A stretch of DNA of 64,000 nucleotides from Leptoclinus maculatus (taxonomy: Eukaryota > Chordata > Actinopteri > Perciformes > Stichaeidae), in NCBI GenBank assembly GCA_032191485.1, contig JAVDOI010000019.1, positions 6,022,655 through 6,086,654 of the forward strand, read 5' to 3'. The notes under the pieces are model-generated. The model searched no databases, had not been told where the DNA came from, and saw nothing but the letters and a program-made list of their open reading frames with translations. Of the stretch, positions 12,061-22,903 are shown one piece after another. Position 1 is the stretch's first letter, and every line of letters begins with the position of its first letter. The translations under genes and the position numbers were made by a program.

Positions 12061-12677
12061 GAATGATTTGCCCCCCCCCCCCCCCACCTTTCCTCTGACA
12101 CCTGGGAACTTGTGTTAACTCCATGAGTGAACACCTTACCCTGCCCTATAAAAGGCTTCTATTGGCTGCTCCAACAAATGCCAAAGCGTAGGCTTAATGT
12201 GTAAGTGCAGTTAGACATTAAGTTACAGGAGATCCCATTTCAGGCCCTCTAGGTTATATTACCAGCTGTTGATTATGCATCTCTCTACACAAGGTTTGCA
12301 AAGGCTTTTCCAGGCACATATTACAAACATCCATCCTTTGATTATATTTGTACCCCAACCATATTAACCGCATTACTCTTGGTGGAGCCAAATGCAAGTT
12401 ATTGCCAATAAAATACACCACAGCTTGCAAGTCTTTGTTTTCTCCCAATCTGTGTCTTGGCTAATACTTCGGCTTCACGGTCTTGCAAAGGTTAATATTT
12501 TCTGCAATGACAGTCAGGGTCCCCAGAGGTTAATACACCACTCCGGATACAATGACACGTTCCTCCTCTGGCGAGTCATTTTGTCCTCCAGATCTCTTTT
12601 CTCCCTTCTGCCTCCCCTCTCCACCGCAATTACCGGCAACCGAGTAGCGGATAGTTGGAAATTAGCTTTACGTCGTA

Positions 12678-12680
<3 letters not shown>

Positions 12681-12715
<35 letters not shown>
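12681..12715. repeat. (GT)17 microsatellite
   Basis: Perfect GT run of 35 bases. Confidence 0.97.
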
Positions 12716-12718
<3 letters not shown>

Positions 12719-13516
12719 GGTAGCTTGACTTGGACCTGTTACTAATAGGTTAGTACAAGTGTGTGGACTCCACAGCCACAGCAGTCACGGTGCACAGCCT
12801 GAAGAATATAGACTGCCTCTTCACTGGGCTTCACGTAATGCGGTCGTACGATACCAATCTACCTGCTCAACCGCCTGTGCATGATTAGGATAGTTCACTT
12901 AAGATGATGCAGTTTGGTACCAGATTGCCAACTTCATAACAACGTGGAAATGAAATGCAGTTTCTGTAGCCTTAACAAGACATATTTTTCCCCGTCAGAT
13001 AAACATTATTATTAATGGAGGCTCTGTTGTTGAAAGCTTTTCAATTTTGCTGACGTGTTGCGACACCTCTTGATTAACCACACTGAGCTCTGAGGATGTT
13101 CCGCTAGTCATTGACATTTAGCAAATCTGAAAGCGAGCATTGTGTGTAAACATTTCCTTAGTTGTAATACATGGCCGTCTTTATTGCAAACTGTTTTATT
13201 ACATAACTAAGTCATTGGCTCAACACTATTCCGCTCAGGCGGCAAGCACGCCTGAAGACTCTGAAGTACATTTGCCACATCAGACACATTGCCACACATG
13301 ATGTCACCTCTGATTCAGCTTCTTCTTACAAATGACTCACACTGTTTTCCTTCAGCGAGGACCTCAGCTGACACCCAGGAGACTGTCAATTAAACAGCAT
13401 TTAAATACATTTGTCAATAACATTTAATATTTAATATTTTGGGAAAATGAAAGTCCTGCGATATTTATATTATATAAAAGTAAGAAAGCGGGATTAATAA
13501 TAATAATAGTAATTTG

Positions 13517-13556
13517 AGAGAGATAGATATAGATATATATCTATATATAGATATCA
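13517..13556. repeat. GATA/TATA tract with internal inverted repeat
   Basis: A short run of GATA and TA steps whose right part, around GATATATATCTATATATAGATATC, contains self-complementary segments. It could form a short cruciform. Confidence 0.7.
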
Positions 13557-13784
13557 AATATCCACATTATTGGATACAATGGACGAAAAACTAAAAATTT
13601 GACTTTTAATTATTTATTTTGATCATTAGTCTAAACACGTTATTCTATTTAATGACTCGAGTGACATCAAATGAGGCAATTCATCCGATTTCGCACGACT
13701 CCCTCTGGGAAATGTTCACACATGCAATAGTACTAGACAATTCACCTCGAACTGAATGGTGATAACAATAATTTGATAAAGCTA

Positions 13785-13990
13785 AAGTGATTAGTTAATT
13801 TAATTCATTAGTCGATCATTTAAAAAAGGAATCTGCTACAATTTTGCTTCACTGACAATTTTCTCAAATGTGAATTTATTTTCTTGTCCTTCAAGGACTG
13901 TTGCTAGGACAAGATAAACAATATCAATATGTCAAGACACGATACAGACCGAACTATTATTATCTCAAAGATAATCGGCCCAAATGCTAT
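13785..13990. repeat. Decayed teleost dispersed repeat (ATTAGTCGAT / AATCGG family)
   Basis: Phrases in order (TTCATTAGTCGATCATTT, TGACAATTTTCTCAAATGTG, TTTTCTTGTCCTTCAAGGAC and AAAGATAATCGG) follow the layout of a common fish repeat built around ATTAATCGAT motifs. The match is loose and ends are not defined. The identity is from memory. Confidence 0.45.
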
Positions 13991-15446
13991 TATCCAAACT
14001 TTGACAGCAACTGTAATTTTGCAGTCAAAATGAAGTGGTGGCCACAACAAAGCCTAAAATCTCTATTTCAATGAACCACGTGTTGAATGATCATCAATAG
14101 AATTGAATCCTCATGAATTGGCCTGGAAATATGCTGCCTTTGCTGGCCACACCATCTTGCAAATTGTCCGGTAAAGCCTTCCTAATCCCATCCCAGAGAC
14201 TCGCCAGACAACAGACATTCACATTAAACTAAAAACAACAATTAATTCTCTTTGTCAATCTGTCTCTTTCTACCTCTCATTACCACGATGTCCTCCTCAC
14301 ACCTTATTTAATGTGTTCATTTCGGAGTGCGGCAAAGCCTACAACAGAAAATATCAATCATAAAGCAAAAGCCATTGCTTAAACCCTCCCAAAGGACACA
14401 ACCAACATCATCGGTAAAGCGGTAACAGCCCACCCGAGCCGCCTGCAGTGATTGCACAATAATGCTATCCACAATAATAGCTAACCTGACCACATTACAC
14501 CGCCGGTAATTGTGATTGCTAAAGAGAGAAACCGGAGCGAGGCAGAGGTGAGACCCAAACGCTGTCGGCTGAATTACAGATTATGGCCTTTTGTTTCCAG
14601 GGCGCGGATCAACTGCAGAGCCCACAATGAAGGGCCAGTGCTGAGGGAGGGAAGCTAAACCCTGTTTATCAGAATGCTCTGGGTGGTGTAGTTTATTAAA
14701 GTGCCAGGTGCTTTTGAAAAATAATCCCGCCCCCCCCCCTCTCTCTTTCTCATTCCACTAGCTCCTTCCCTCCTCCCTCACCCCTCCAAAGCCAGACTCC
14801 AGCTGGAGCAGAGGTTGAGGAATGAACCCCTGGCCAGCGGGGCAAACTGCAGCGTTTCTGCCGCCTGCTGAAGATTTTATTTATATATACAGACTTCGCC
14901 CCCCCCCCCCTGCCCACATCTCCCCCGTGGCCGCTGAGGGGGAGACGGCGAGGGTGATGAAATGAAACCGTCTCTCTTTTCTTGTGCTCAGTTCCCAGCT
15001 GCCGTCACACTTCTTCTCTGGATTCTTTCCATTTTTATCCCGTCTCTCTTGACTTTTCCCATGATGTGCCGGCACGCTCTTACAGGCCTGAAATATATCA
15101 CGAGCACCATCAAACCTATCTGTTCAGTGAGAGGCAGTTACATAGGACAAATTACATGGTGCACTTCATCTGTGGACTTTCTACCACAACAGGAGATAAT
15201 GTGATGGTGAAAGAGGCGCTGCATGAAGAAGAGATATCTGACTCTCATGCAGGAGGATGCATCGTATGATGGAGGATGCTTATGAACTATAACACAGGCC
15301 TACAATTCTAAACAGCCTAAACAGTTTTTGACGCTTAATTGAAATTGGAAATGTCTTAAAAATACTGCTTATACATACCTGCATCTCTAATACAACGTTT
15401 TGTTCTGCATGTACCTGTATGTCACCTTTCTCTCAATGTAGACAAG

Positions 15447-15535
15447 GGTTGTGTCCGAAATCACTCCGTATTTACAGAGCACTAGATGAACCTAGCACCA
15501 GTGGGAAATGTATGCACTTAATATAGTGCCCTCAA
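15447..15535. repeat. Fragment of a teleost MITE-like repeat (GTGTCCGAAATCACTCC end)
   Basis: The phrase GTTGTGTCCGAAATCACTCC followed by a degenerate AATATAGTGCCCTC matches one arm of a common fish inverted-repeat element in which GTCCGAAATCACTCCCTA precedes ACTATATAGTGC. Only one arm can be recognised, so it is probably truncated. Confidence 0.5.
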
Positions 15536-16125
15536 AAACCTTCTGCTGTATGCAATGCGTGTGTATTTTGCAAAAAAAAAAAGTTAAATTTGATTAGTGT
15601 GCAGATAAATGACGTAAACGCAGTAATAGCTTTTTAGCTGCCGGTTGCTGCATCGTCTAACAAACAGGTGCCGGCTGCGTCTGTTTGCATGTACAGCTCA
15701 GCTGTCTCACTGTGTGGCGTGTGGCATTGGCTGCCCGTTTACCTGTTGCCATAGTAACTGCCATATTCCAGTGTCTTTAAGCCGCTTGCCCCAAAGGCCA
15801 ATGCTTCAGCCCTAGGATGTCTGCCATTTAGGAATCTTAATAAAGCCTTCCATTTAACCAACAACAGACATATCGCTAACATCAGAATTGAATGCCATGT
15901 TGTGGGGGCACACCGGTACGTCCCCAGAATGAAGTCTAGAAGGTCAAGTAGATATAAATCCACAGTTCTATATCTTGAAGGGAGCGTGCACAAATGTCAA
16001 CATGCATCAGTGTGCCTATGACAAATGTCAATATGCCCAAATCCCTCCATTATGAAATTCCCCGACCACGTCCAGTGTCATGTAATCCTCACAGCGCTTC
16101 TCTCTGTCTTGTTTGTCTTACTCAG

Positions 16126-16559
16126 GTAGGAATGGACTGAGCTGTGGACTCTGGAAGCAAGTGACGACAATCAATGAGGACATCCATCGTTAAAAGAGAT
16201 TTTTCATGGATACCTATGAAAGTGCTTAACATAAATCCTTTGAGGTATAATATCGCTCCATCCTTGTTTTTTCCCCCCCCCTCCCACCTTCCCGGGTCTG
16301 TCTGACTGCAGCGTTGGCCCCGAACCCTGACACCTGCAGACAACAGTGAGTGATTGGTCATTACATCCAAGGGCGTCGACACAGCAAGACAAAAAACCCC
16401 AGGGAGCCCTGCTGCAGTTGGTGGCGGCGGTGGCGGTGGCAGGGGTGGTGAGTCAATCGCCTCAGCGGCTGCAGCAAATGATTCATTATTTGTGAAGTTA
16501 ACAGCTCAGACCACTTAATCTACAAGGACCAATTTCTTACTGGAGGGAAACGGTCCAAT
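16126..16559 (+). other. lrrn3: 5' UTR part of lrrn3 exon 2
   Basis: It follows the acceptor CTTACTCAG at 16117-16125. An in-frame TGA at 16479-16481 with no in-frame ATG after it shows that the protein starts at 16560. Several other-frame uORFs begin here, at about 16133, 16207, 16216 and 16478. The last one opens just upstream of the coding start and is very short. Together with those in exon 1, this is a uORF-rich leader that could dampen translation. A (GGY)n tract lies near its 3' end. Confidence 0.6.
16420..16450 (+). promoter_or_regulatory. G-rich (GGY)n tract in the lrrn3 5' UTR
   Basis: A run of GG doublets separated by one base (GGTGGCGGCGGTGGCGGTGG, then AGGGGTGG) lies about 110 nt upstream of the start codon on the sense strand. 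It meets the pattern for a two-tier RNA G-quadruplex. Any effect on translation is inference. Confidence 0.4.
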
Positions 16560-18689
16560 ATGAAGGACGTGTCATTCGTGGATCGCCTCTTTGTCGGCTT
16601 GGCCATGGCCTCTTTTGTTGTGGCCACAGAGGAGAGGCCTGATTGCCCGAAGCTCTGTGTATGTGAGATTAGACCCTGGTTTTCTCCAAGTTCGGTGTAC
16701 ATGGAGGCTCAGACAGTTGACTGTAATGACTTGGGACTATTTAGCCTGCCGGAACAATTACCGGTGGGCACACAAGTACTATTACTGCAAACAAACAATG
16801 TTGCCAAGATTGACAAACCCTTGGATTACCTGGCCAACATCACAGAGATTGATTTATCGCAAAACAATTTATCCTCTATCAGCGACGTCCACCTGGGGAA
16901 TCTTCCTCACCTGCTGTCCCTTCATTTGGAGGAAAATTGGATACGAGAGTTGCCTGAGCGAAGTCTTGCTGAGATGGCTAACCTTCAGGAGCTCTACATG
17001 AATCACAACCTCATCTCCTCCATTTCCTCGATGGCTTTTCAGGGTCTCAGCAACCTCGTGCGGCTCCACCTCAATTCTAACAAGCTGACGGCCATTCAAA
17101 AAGAGTGGTTCGAGCCCCTGCCAAATCTGGAGATCCTGATGATCGGTGAGAATCCTATTCTTTCTCTCGATGATATGAACTTCCAGCCTCTCAGTAACCT
17201 CCGCAGTCTGGTCCTCACCAGGATGAACCTGTCTCAGCTCCCCGACGATGCACTGGCTGGTCTTGACAACTTAGAGAGCATCTCGTTCTATGATAATATT
17301 TTCGCTGAGGTGCCTCATTCTGCCCTGAGAAACGCAAAGAATCTGAAGTTTTTGGATCTAAATAAAAACCCAATTGCGAGGATACAGAGGGGAGACTTTG
17401 TGGATATGCTCCATCTGAAAGAACTAGGGATTAATAGCATGCCAGAGCTAGTTTCCATTGACAGCTTTGCCCTCAATAACCTCCCAGAGCTCACCAAAAT
17501 AGAAGCCACCAACAATCCTAAACTCTCCTATATCCATCCTAATGCTTTCTACAAACTACCGCGGCTGGAAACCCTAATGCTAAATGGCAACGCGCTCAGT
17601 GCCCTTCACAGGATTACTGTCGAGTCCCTCCCCAATCTCAGAGAGGTGAGCATGCACAGCAACCCCATCCGCTGTGACTGCGTAGTCCGCTGGATGAACA
17701 TGAACAAGACCAACCTTCGCTTCATGGAGCCTGACTCGCTGTACTGTGTGGAGCCGCCAGAGTACGAGGGCCAGCATGTCCGACAGGTGCACTTCAGGGA
17801 GATGATGGAGATTTGTCTGCCACTCATATCTCCCGAAAGCATGCCGAGGCACATCAAAGCACGGAACGGGAGCTCTGTGTCACTCCATTGTCGGGCCTTC
17901 GCTGAACCAGAGCCGGACATCTACTGGATCACCCCGTCTGGTACCAGGGTCCTGCCGAACACGGTGTCTGACAAGTTCTACATGCACCCAGAGGGAACTT
18001 TTGACATCTATGATATAACAGAAAATGAAGCTGGTCTTTACACTTGTGTTGCCCATAATCTGGTTGGAGCTGATCTTAAATCCGTTTCCATAGAGGTGAA
18101 TGGATATTTTCCCCAACCTGCAAATGGCTCTCTGAATGTCATAATCGAATCGGTGGAGACAAATTCCATCCTGGTTTCGTGGAAGGCCGGCCATGGCACC
18201 TTGGCCCCAAACATTAAATGGTACACAGGATCAGACGCTAACCATCCCACCACAGCGTTTACCACCAGGGTTCCCTCTGACATCCAGGTCTACAACCTCA
18301 CCCATCTCAGCCCCGCCACTCTGTACAAAGTCTGTGTGGATGTCGGCAGCATCCACTACAAGCATGACACCAAATGTGTCAATGTCACCACTAAGGGATT
18401 AGAGCTGGCTGCCAAGGACACAGAAAAATGGGACACAGCAGTAATCACCGTCTTTGGTGTGCTCTTGGCTGTGATTTCAGTGGCATGCCTGCTCATTTAT
18501 GTGTCTCTGAGGAACCATCACCTTTATGGGGATATAAGGAAATGCGACTCCAAAGCTTCGCTGACACCAGTGGAAGCAACCGGTATGCACTCTCCTTTCT
18601 TTACAAAGCTGTGGGTTTCGGGTAAGGGACTGCCAAGCGGAGTCAAAGTGAAAGCCACAGTCATAAACGTGTCCGACAATGCCTTTTAA
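16560..18689 (+). CDS. lrrn3: Leucine-rich repeat neuronal protein 3 (LRRN3/NLRR3)
   Basis: This is a type I membrane protein of the neuronal LRR family, expressed mainly in the nervous system and thought to act in adhesion and receptor signalling at the cell surface. Its 709 residues compare with about 708 in human. Order: signal peptide 1-22 (core LFVGLAMASFVVA); LRR N-cap with C29, C33, C35, C55; about a dozen LRRs over 70-365; C-cap with C372, C374, C396, C419; an Ig domain with C444, W456, C496; a fibronectin type III domain about 523-610; a membrane helix about 626-650; a 60-residue tail. N-glycosylation sequons include N93, N103, N223, N382, N436, N522, N579 and N608. LRRN3 rather than LRRN1/LRRN2 is indicated by YMEAQTVDCNDLGL, GQ.VRQVHFR.MMEICLP and the near-terminal KVKATVI. 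The coding region is one exon, as in other vertebrates. The start has an upstream in-frame stop at 16479 and A at -3. Teleosts carry a and b copies; I cannot tell which this is. Confidence 0.97.
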   Translation: MKDVSFVDRLFVGLAMASFVVATEERPDCPKLCVCEIRPWFSPSSVYMEAQTVDCNDLGLFSLPEQLPVGTQVLLLQTNNVAKIDKPLDYLANITEIDLSQNNLSSISDVHLGNLPHLLSLHLEENWIRELPERSLAEMANLQELYMNHNLISSISSMAFQGLSNLVRLHLNSNKLTAIQKEWFEPLPNLEILMIGENPILSLDDMNFQPLSNLRSLVLTRMNLSQLPDDALAGLDNLESISFYDNIFAEVPHSALRNAKNLKFLDLNKNPIARIQRGDFVDMLHLKELGINSMPELVSIDSFALNNLPELTKIEATNNPKLSYIHPNAFYKLPRLETLMLNGNALSALHRITVESLPNLREVSMHSNPIRCDCVVRWMNMNKTNLRFMEPDSLYCVEPPEYEGQHVRQVHFREMMEICLPLISPESMPRHIKARNGSSVSLHCRAFAEPEPDIYWITPSGTRVLPNTVSDKFYMHPEGTFDIYDITENEAGLYTCVAHNLVGADLKSVSIEVNGYFPQPANGSLNVIIESVETNSILVSWKAGHGTLAPNIKWYTGSDANHPTTAFTTRVPSDIQVYNLTHLSPATLYKVCVDVGSIHYKHDTKCVNVTTKGLELAAKDTEKWDTAVITVFGVLLAVISVACLLIYVSLRNHHLYGDIRKCDSKASLTPVEATGMHSPFFTKLWVSGKGLPSGVKVKATVINVSDNAF

Positions 18690-19870
18690 GAAGCGCGGCT
18701 TTGTAGAGCACCACACACCAACTACACTGAATGGACAAGGCCAAGGGCAGGGGTGGAGAGATCTGTAGTACTGTTTCAAAGGCATACCCATTGCTGGTCC
18801 CCGGCTCAGATACTCTGGCAAATCTACTATTGGACTGGGATGGAACAGTTTCAAATAGACTACGTGCTCTCCCAGTTTCAACCCCAGCTAAAAGTGGTGG
18901 CTTTGTCACCGCCTACATCAAACCAAGCTAAAAATCAACAGAAAGGGGCATTTACTGCAAAACAATATCATTCAATACCATTCATAGAGAAATGCAGGCA
19001 GACAAAAAGAAAGTGAAGATGATGATGGTCAACTCTCTTGTAATTGACTGTTAAATGTGTTCAGAGTTGTGGAACTGTCTGTGTGGTCCCAAGCAATACC
19101 GTCTGTGCTTTGTCAAACATCCATAGACGAGTTAGAGTAATAACACCTGTCTATTATGGGAAGAGAGATTTAGTAGAGTAGACAAATTACAGTGACTATG
19201 GTGTAAGCCTTTTGATGAAATATAAACCCCCTTTTTCTATTTAAAATGGATTCTTGATTTTTCATGGAAATATTGTTATATATTCTATTATGTTGATGTA
19301 ATGACAAATCATCTGTATGCGAACACTTTAAATGGGTTTCAAATCGAGGCAAGGGGCAGACTACTTTTGATTACAACGTCGCATTAAGCTTAATGAAATT
19401 CAGCTACACAATGAGTATCGAGAGAGGACATTTGCCAAATGGCTGTTTATGCTGTGTAGTTCTCATTGCAACGGTGACTAGGAGAAAAAAAAAACAAATG
19501 TGTTGGGACTAGAACAAATATAACAGGTTGATTAAAAGTGAGGGGATTGATGTGTGATCTCCTCACGAAGCGGTCTGTTATGCCCTGGTAAGTGCCTACA
19601 ACAAGAACTACATGAGGTAAACAGAGAAGAAACAGCTAAACATGGCCAACGTCATCATCGCAGAGTCGCAAGCTATTTCCGGTACTTTTAGTGGAAATAC
19701 TTTCTCAGTATTTTTAGCATATTTTAAGAAAACATTTCGTTGTTGCTTTGAGTGTAAAGTTAAAAAGCCATTTTTTTATATTAACTGTATTATATGTGAT
19801 CAATGGGCACAACAGACTAATTAAGTAAAGTGCTAAGAAAAAAAAATAAATGTCATTGTTTCTTTTACAA
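18690..19870 (+). other. lrrn3: lrrn3 3' UTR and poly(A) signal
   Basis: After TAA at 18687-18689 the sequence becomes AT-rich and has no further supportable coding. The first convincing canonical signal is AATAAA at 19845-19850, inside an A-rich run and followed by a T-rich stretch (TGTCATTGTTTCTTTTA). This gives a 3' UTR of about 1.2 kb. Cleavage position is approximate and later sites are possible. Confidence 0.5.
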
Positions 19871-20107
19871 ACAATTGCCTAGTTTTTGCCTTTTCTTTAT
19901 TCTCATGTGTGTCACAATGCACTCGATTTATCTCAAAGTAAAATGCATGGTATTATAATCCTGCCATTTATTTTAGTCGTCATCCAACATGGGGTAATGT
20001 ACACTGTTTAATGACTTTTATGTGTGACATTTCAACTGCAAAGCATGCAAAACACATGATTGACAATGACCTGGTAGTACAGAGGGAGTCTTTTGAGGGC
20101 CGGCCAC

Positions 20108-20126
20108 GGGGGGGGGGGGGGGGGGG
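20108..20126. repeat. Poly-G run (19)
   Basis: Nineteen consecutive G bases shortly after the lrrn3 3' UTR. Confidence 0.9.
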
Positions 20127-20899
20127 AGTCACGAGACTTCAGCTGAATAACCCTGGGAAGAAGAAGAAAAGAAAAAAACGCAGCAACAAAAGAACAGAAC
20201 TCATTAGCCGCCTCATTAAGAACATGTTCGTCCTTCAGCTGGTCTGAATATAGTCACTGTGCTGCAGCTGCAGCTGCTGCCTGTGCTTAGGCAGCGGCAC
20301 AGCGTCCCTATGGCAGAGATAAAGTACAGTGCTGCAAAGTCAACGCATTGGTGGGACTGAGCTTTAGGACTCCCATTTTATTTGTCTGACTGAATTATCC
20401 AGCGCGCGGAACATTTCACATGAGAAAGCCAAGCATGATGAATGGCTGTCAGAGGCGGAGTGACATGGTGGATTTATCAAGCAGGCCCTGACGCTCATAC
20501 ATCAGGCCAGCCTTCAGCACCACGGACAGAGGCTTTTAGAGGCGAGCCATCTGTCAAAGACAAAGGGAGTTAAATATGACGCAGTGTTCTCTTCAGGTAC
20601 CGCTCAGGTCAGAACGAATATATGGATGCTGAGAACTGTACCCACATACACACCAAAAAAAACAACATGCGTAGGTACATGCAAACATACATTCAAGCAG
20701 AATTCGGTGTCTCTCAGTCGGCGGGCACGGAGAAACAACGAGAGCAGAGGACGAAGCCACTAAATGAGTTCACCAAAGCAGCTCAAAGCTTGCCATATTT
20801 GTCCTTCCTATTTTTTGTTTTTTTACAACTCATGTTTTAATGACATACTTGAGTGAATACTGCCGTCTGTCCCAATCTCATGCATTTCCTCCATCTTGT

Positions 20900-20920
20900 T
20901 CTCTCTCTCTCTCTCTCTCT
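20900..20920. repeat. (TC)10 microsatellite
   Basis: Short perfect CT run. Confidence 0.9.
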
Positions 20921-22882
20921 GCCTCTCTCCTCGCCGATGACGCTCTCCATCCACCGGCACGCATTTTGAGTTTGGGTGATAGCTTTTTATTTTTTATTTG
21001 TACATTCAAAGCAACCTTTATTAGAAAAAAACCCCCCCTCTGGATTTAACTTAAATCCCACATGAAAAGAAGCAGTGAGCTGCCACCATTTAATCCGCAG
21101 TGAGGAAGAATGTTTCTCGCTGATTCTTCAAATATTTCAAATATTAAAACCACCTTGTTCTATTAAAAAAAAAAGCCATCTGCTCTGAGGCGGATATAAA
21201 AGCATGCTCTGTAGAGGCTTATAGATAGGTGTTCCTACTGGTTACATATTCATTGTAATTTACCAAGGATCATTGTCAGGGGGCCTGAGATTCAGAGGTG
21301 CAATCCAACAGTGGGAGGTGCCAGTTCAATAGTGCATTTATTTATTTCATTTTCAACAAAAGGCAGTCATTAAGTCAGTGAATTTCCTCTTTGGATTATT
21401 ATATGAAAAAAAAAAAAAGTATTACAGGAAAGGTAAATGTGTGAGCCAGCTTACATTTGATAGCATTACTCAGATGATTTAGTTCAATGCTCTTCTACTA
21501 ATTTCCTATTTACACACTTATACACAGATGGTTCTCCAACTAGCTCATATTAATAATAGTCTTATTCTGACGACAGCCTGGTTTAATACTAAATGTTGTG
21601 TTCCTTTGTCTTCCCTTTTTTTGACTGCAATTAAATATTTAAAACCCCCTCCCCCGCTGAGATCAAAATTAAAAAATCCTATAGTAGTGTTAGGGCTGCA
21701 GAGAGCAAACACAACGCTCAAGCTGCCCCAGGCACTTTTATATGTTTGAATTATCAGCTTATTAAAGTTGCAAACTTCCACGTACCGCAGGTCAGCCAGT
21801 GTAGCTACAGGCTCCTGCATTCAAATGAAAAGGGAAATGTCAACATGCATTTACAATCCTGCTGCTAGCACAGTGTTTAATGCCAATGCTTGCTTTTAAG
21901 AGGCGTTTATAGCCAGCTATTGGAAGAACAAATGGTTGACCTATAGATTGCAATAACAGAGCAAGGGATTGCTTTCTCGACACAATAGAAAAGCATTTGC
22001 CTCTTTGCAGTCATAGGACAGAAAACAACGATGGTGAACCTTTATTAATAAAACAATTTTGATGCGGCGTTGTAGGTTGTTTCGTGTCTTATCACCCTTT
22101 GACGCGTTTACACCGAAGCTCATTTTTCATACACAGGCGAGCCAGAATTTGCCCAGCGCACCGCCAGTCTGAACATGCATTGCTGTGTATTTCCTGAAAA
22201 GTGGAGACAGAATGTCACACCGGATTTGGTGCGGCTCGTCAGAGAGCAACCAGTCAAAAGCCATTTGTGCATGGGCCTTTCTGCTCCGCCTGGCCTCTTC
22301 TTGTTTCCATTTCCATAGACATCACTCCCAAGGCGTCTCCAACGCACAGCTAAAAACAAGCCTCCCCCCCCCCCCGAAGCCTCTGCAGTGCGTAGACACA
22401 ACCACACCGAGTACGCACACACACATCCGCGTGCTTGCAAATCCATTAACATACAGGGAAAGTGTCCCATCAAAACACAGCTGCCATTAGTCACTTCCAT
22501 TTCCTGCAACCCGACAGAGTGTTGCTTTTCGCATTTACATATATTCCCTGTGATTCACAACTTGCATGGCATCACTGAAATCTGAAATTCCACATGTGAA
22601 AGAGGAAGCGGACCCAACATACTGATAAATACGGGTCAATAAGTCTCGAACCGCATGCTAATATGAACCTGGATTGAATGTGGGAACACTATTACACCAC
22701 AGAGGGCTTTTTCCTGCTAATTGAAAGACCCATTCACAAATAGATGATTGGTTTCCTGAGCCACTGATTGATTGCCGCCTCCCCCTTGTCCGTTTCCTCC
22801 ATGAAGTGGGCATGCAGCCGATCGATGCAGCGACTAATGAGTTATTCACATGCAGGTGCTCACATTACTGATGGATTGTGGA

Positions 22883-22903
22883 GGGGGGGGGGGGGGGGGG
22901 GGG
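22883..22903. repeat. Poly-G run (21)
   Basis: Twenty-one consecutive G bases, able to form intrastrand G-quadruplexes. Confidence 0.9.

Noticed and set aside
18477..18881. 134-codon minus-strand frame and other frames antisense to lrrn3
   Set aside because: Shadows of the real coding region, without conserved features of their own.
20251..20294. Hairpin of GCTGCC/GGCAGC around 20275-20294 as a microRNA precursor
   Set aside because: The stem needs a large one-sided bulge and the left arm is a CTGCAG-rich simple tract; too weak.
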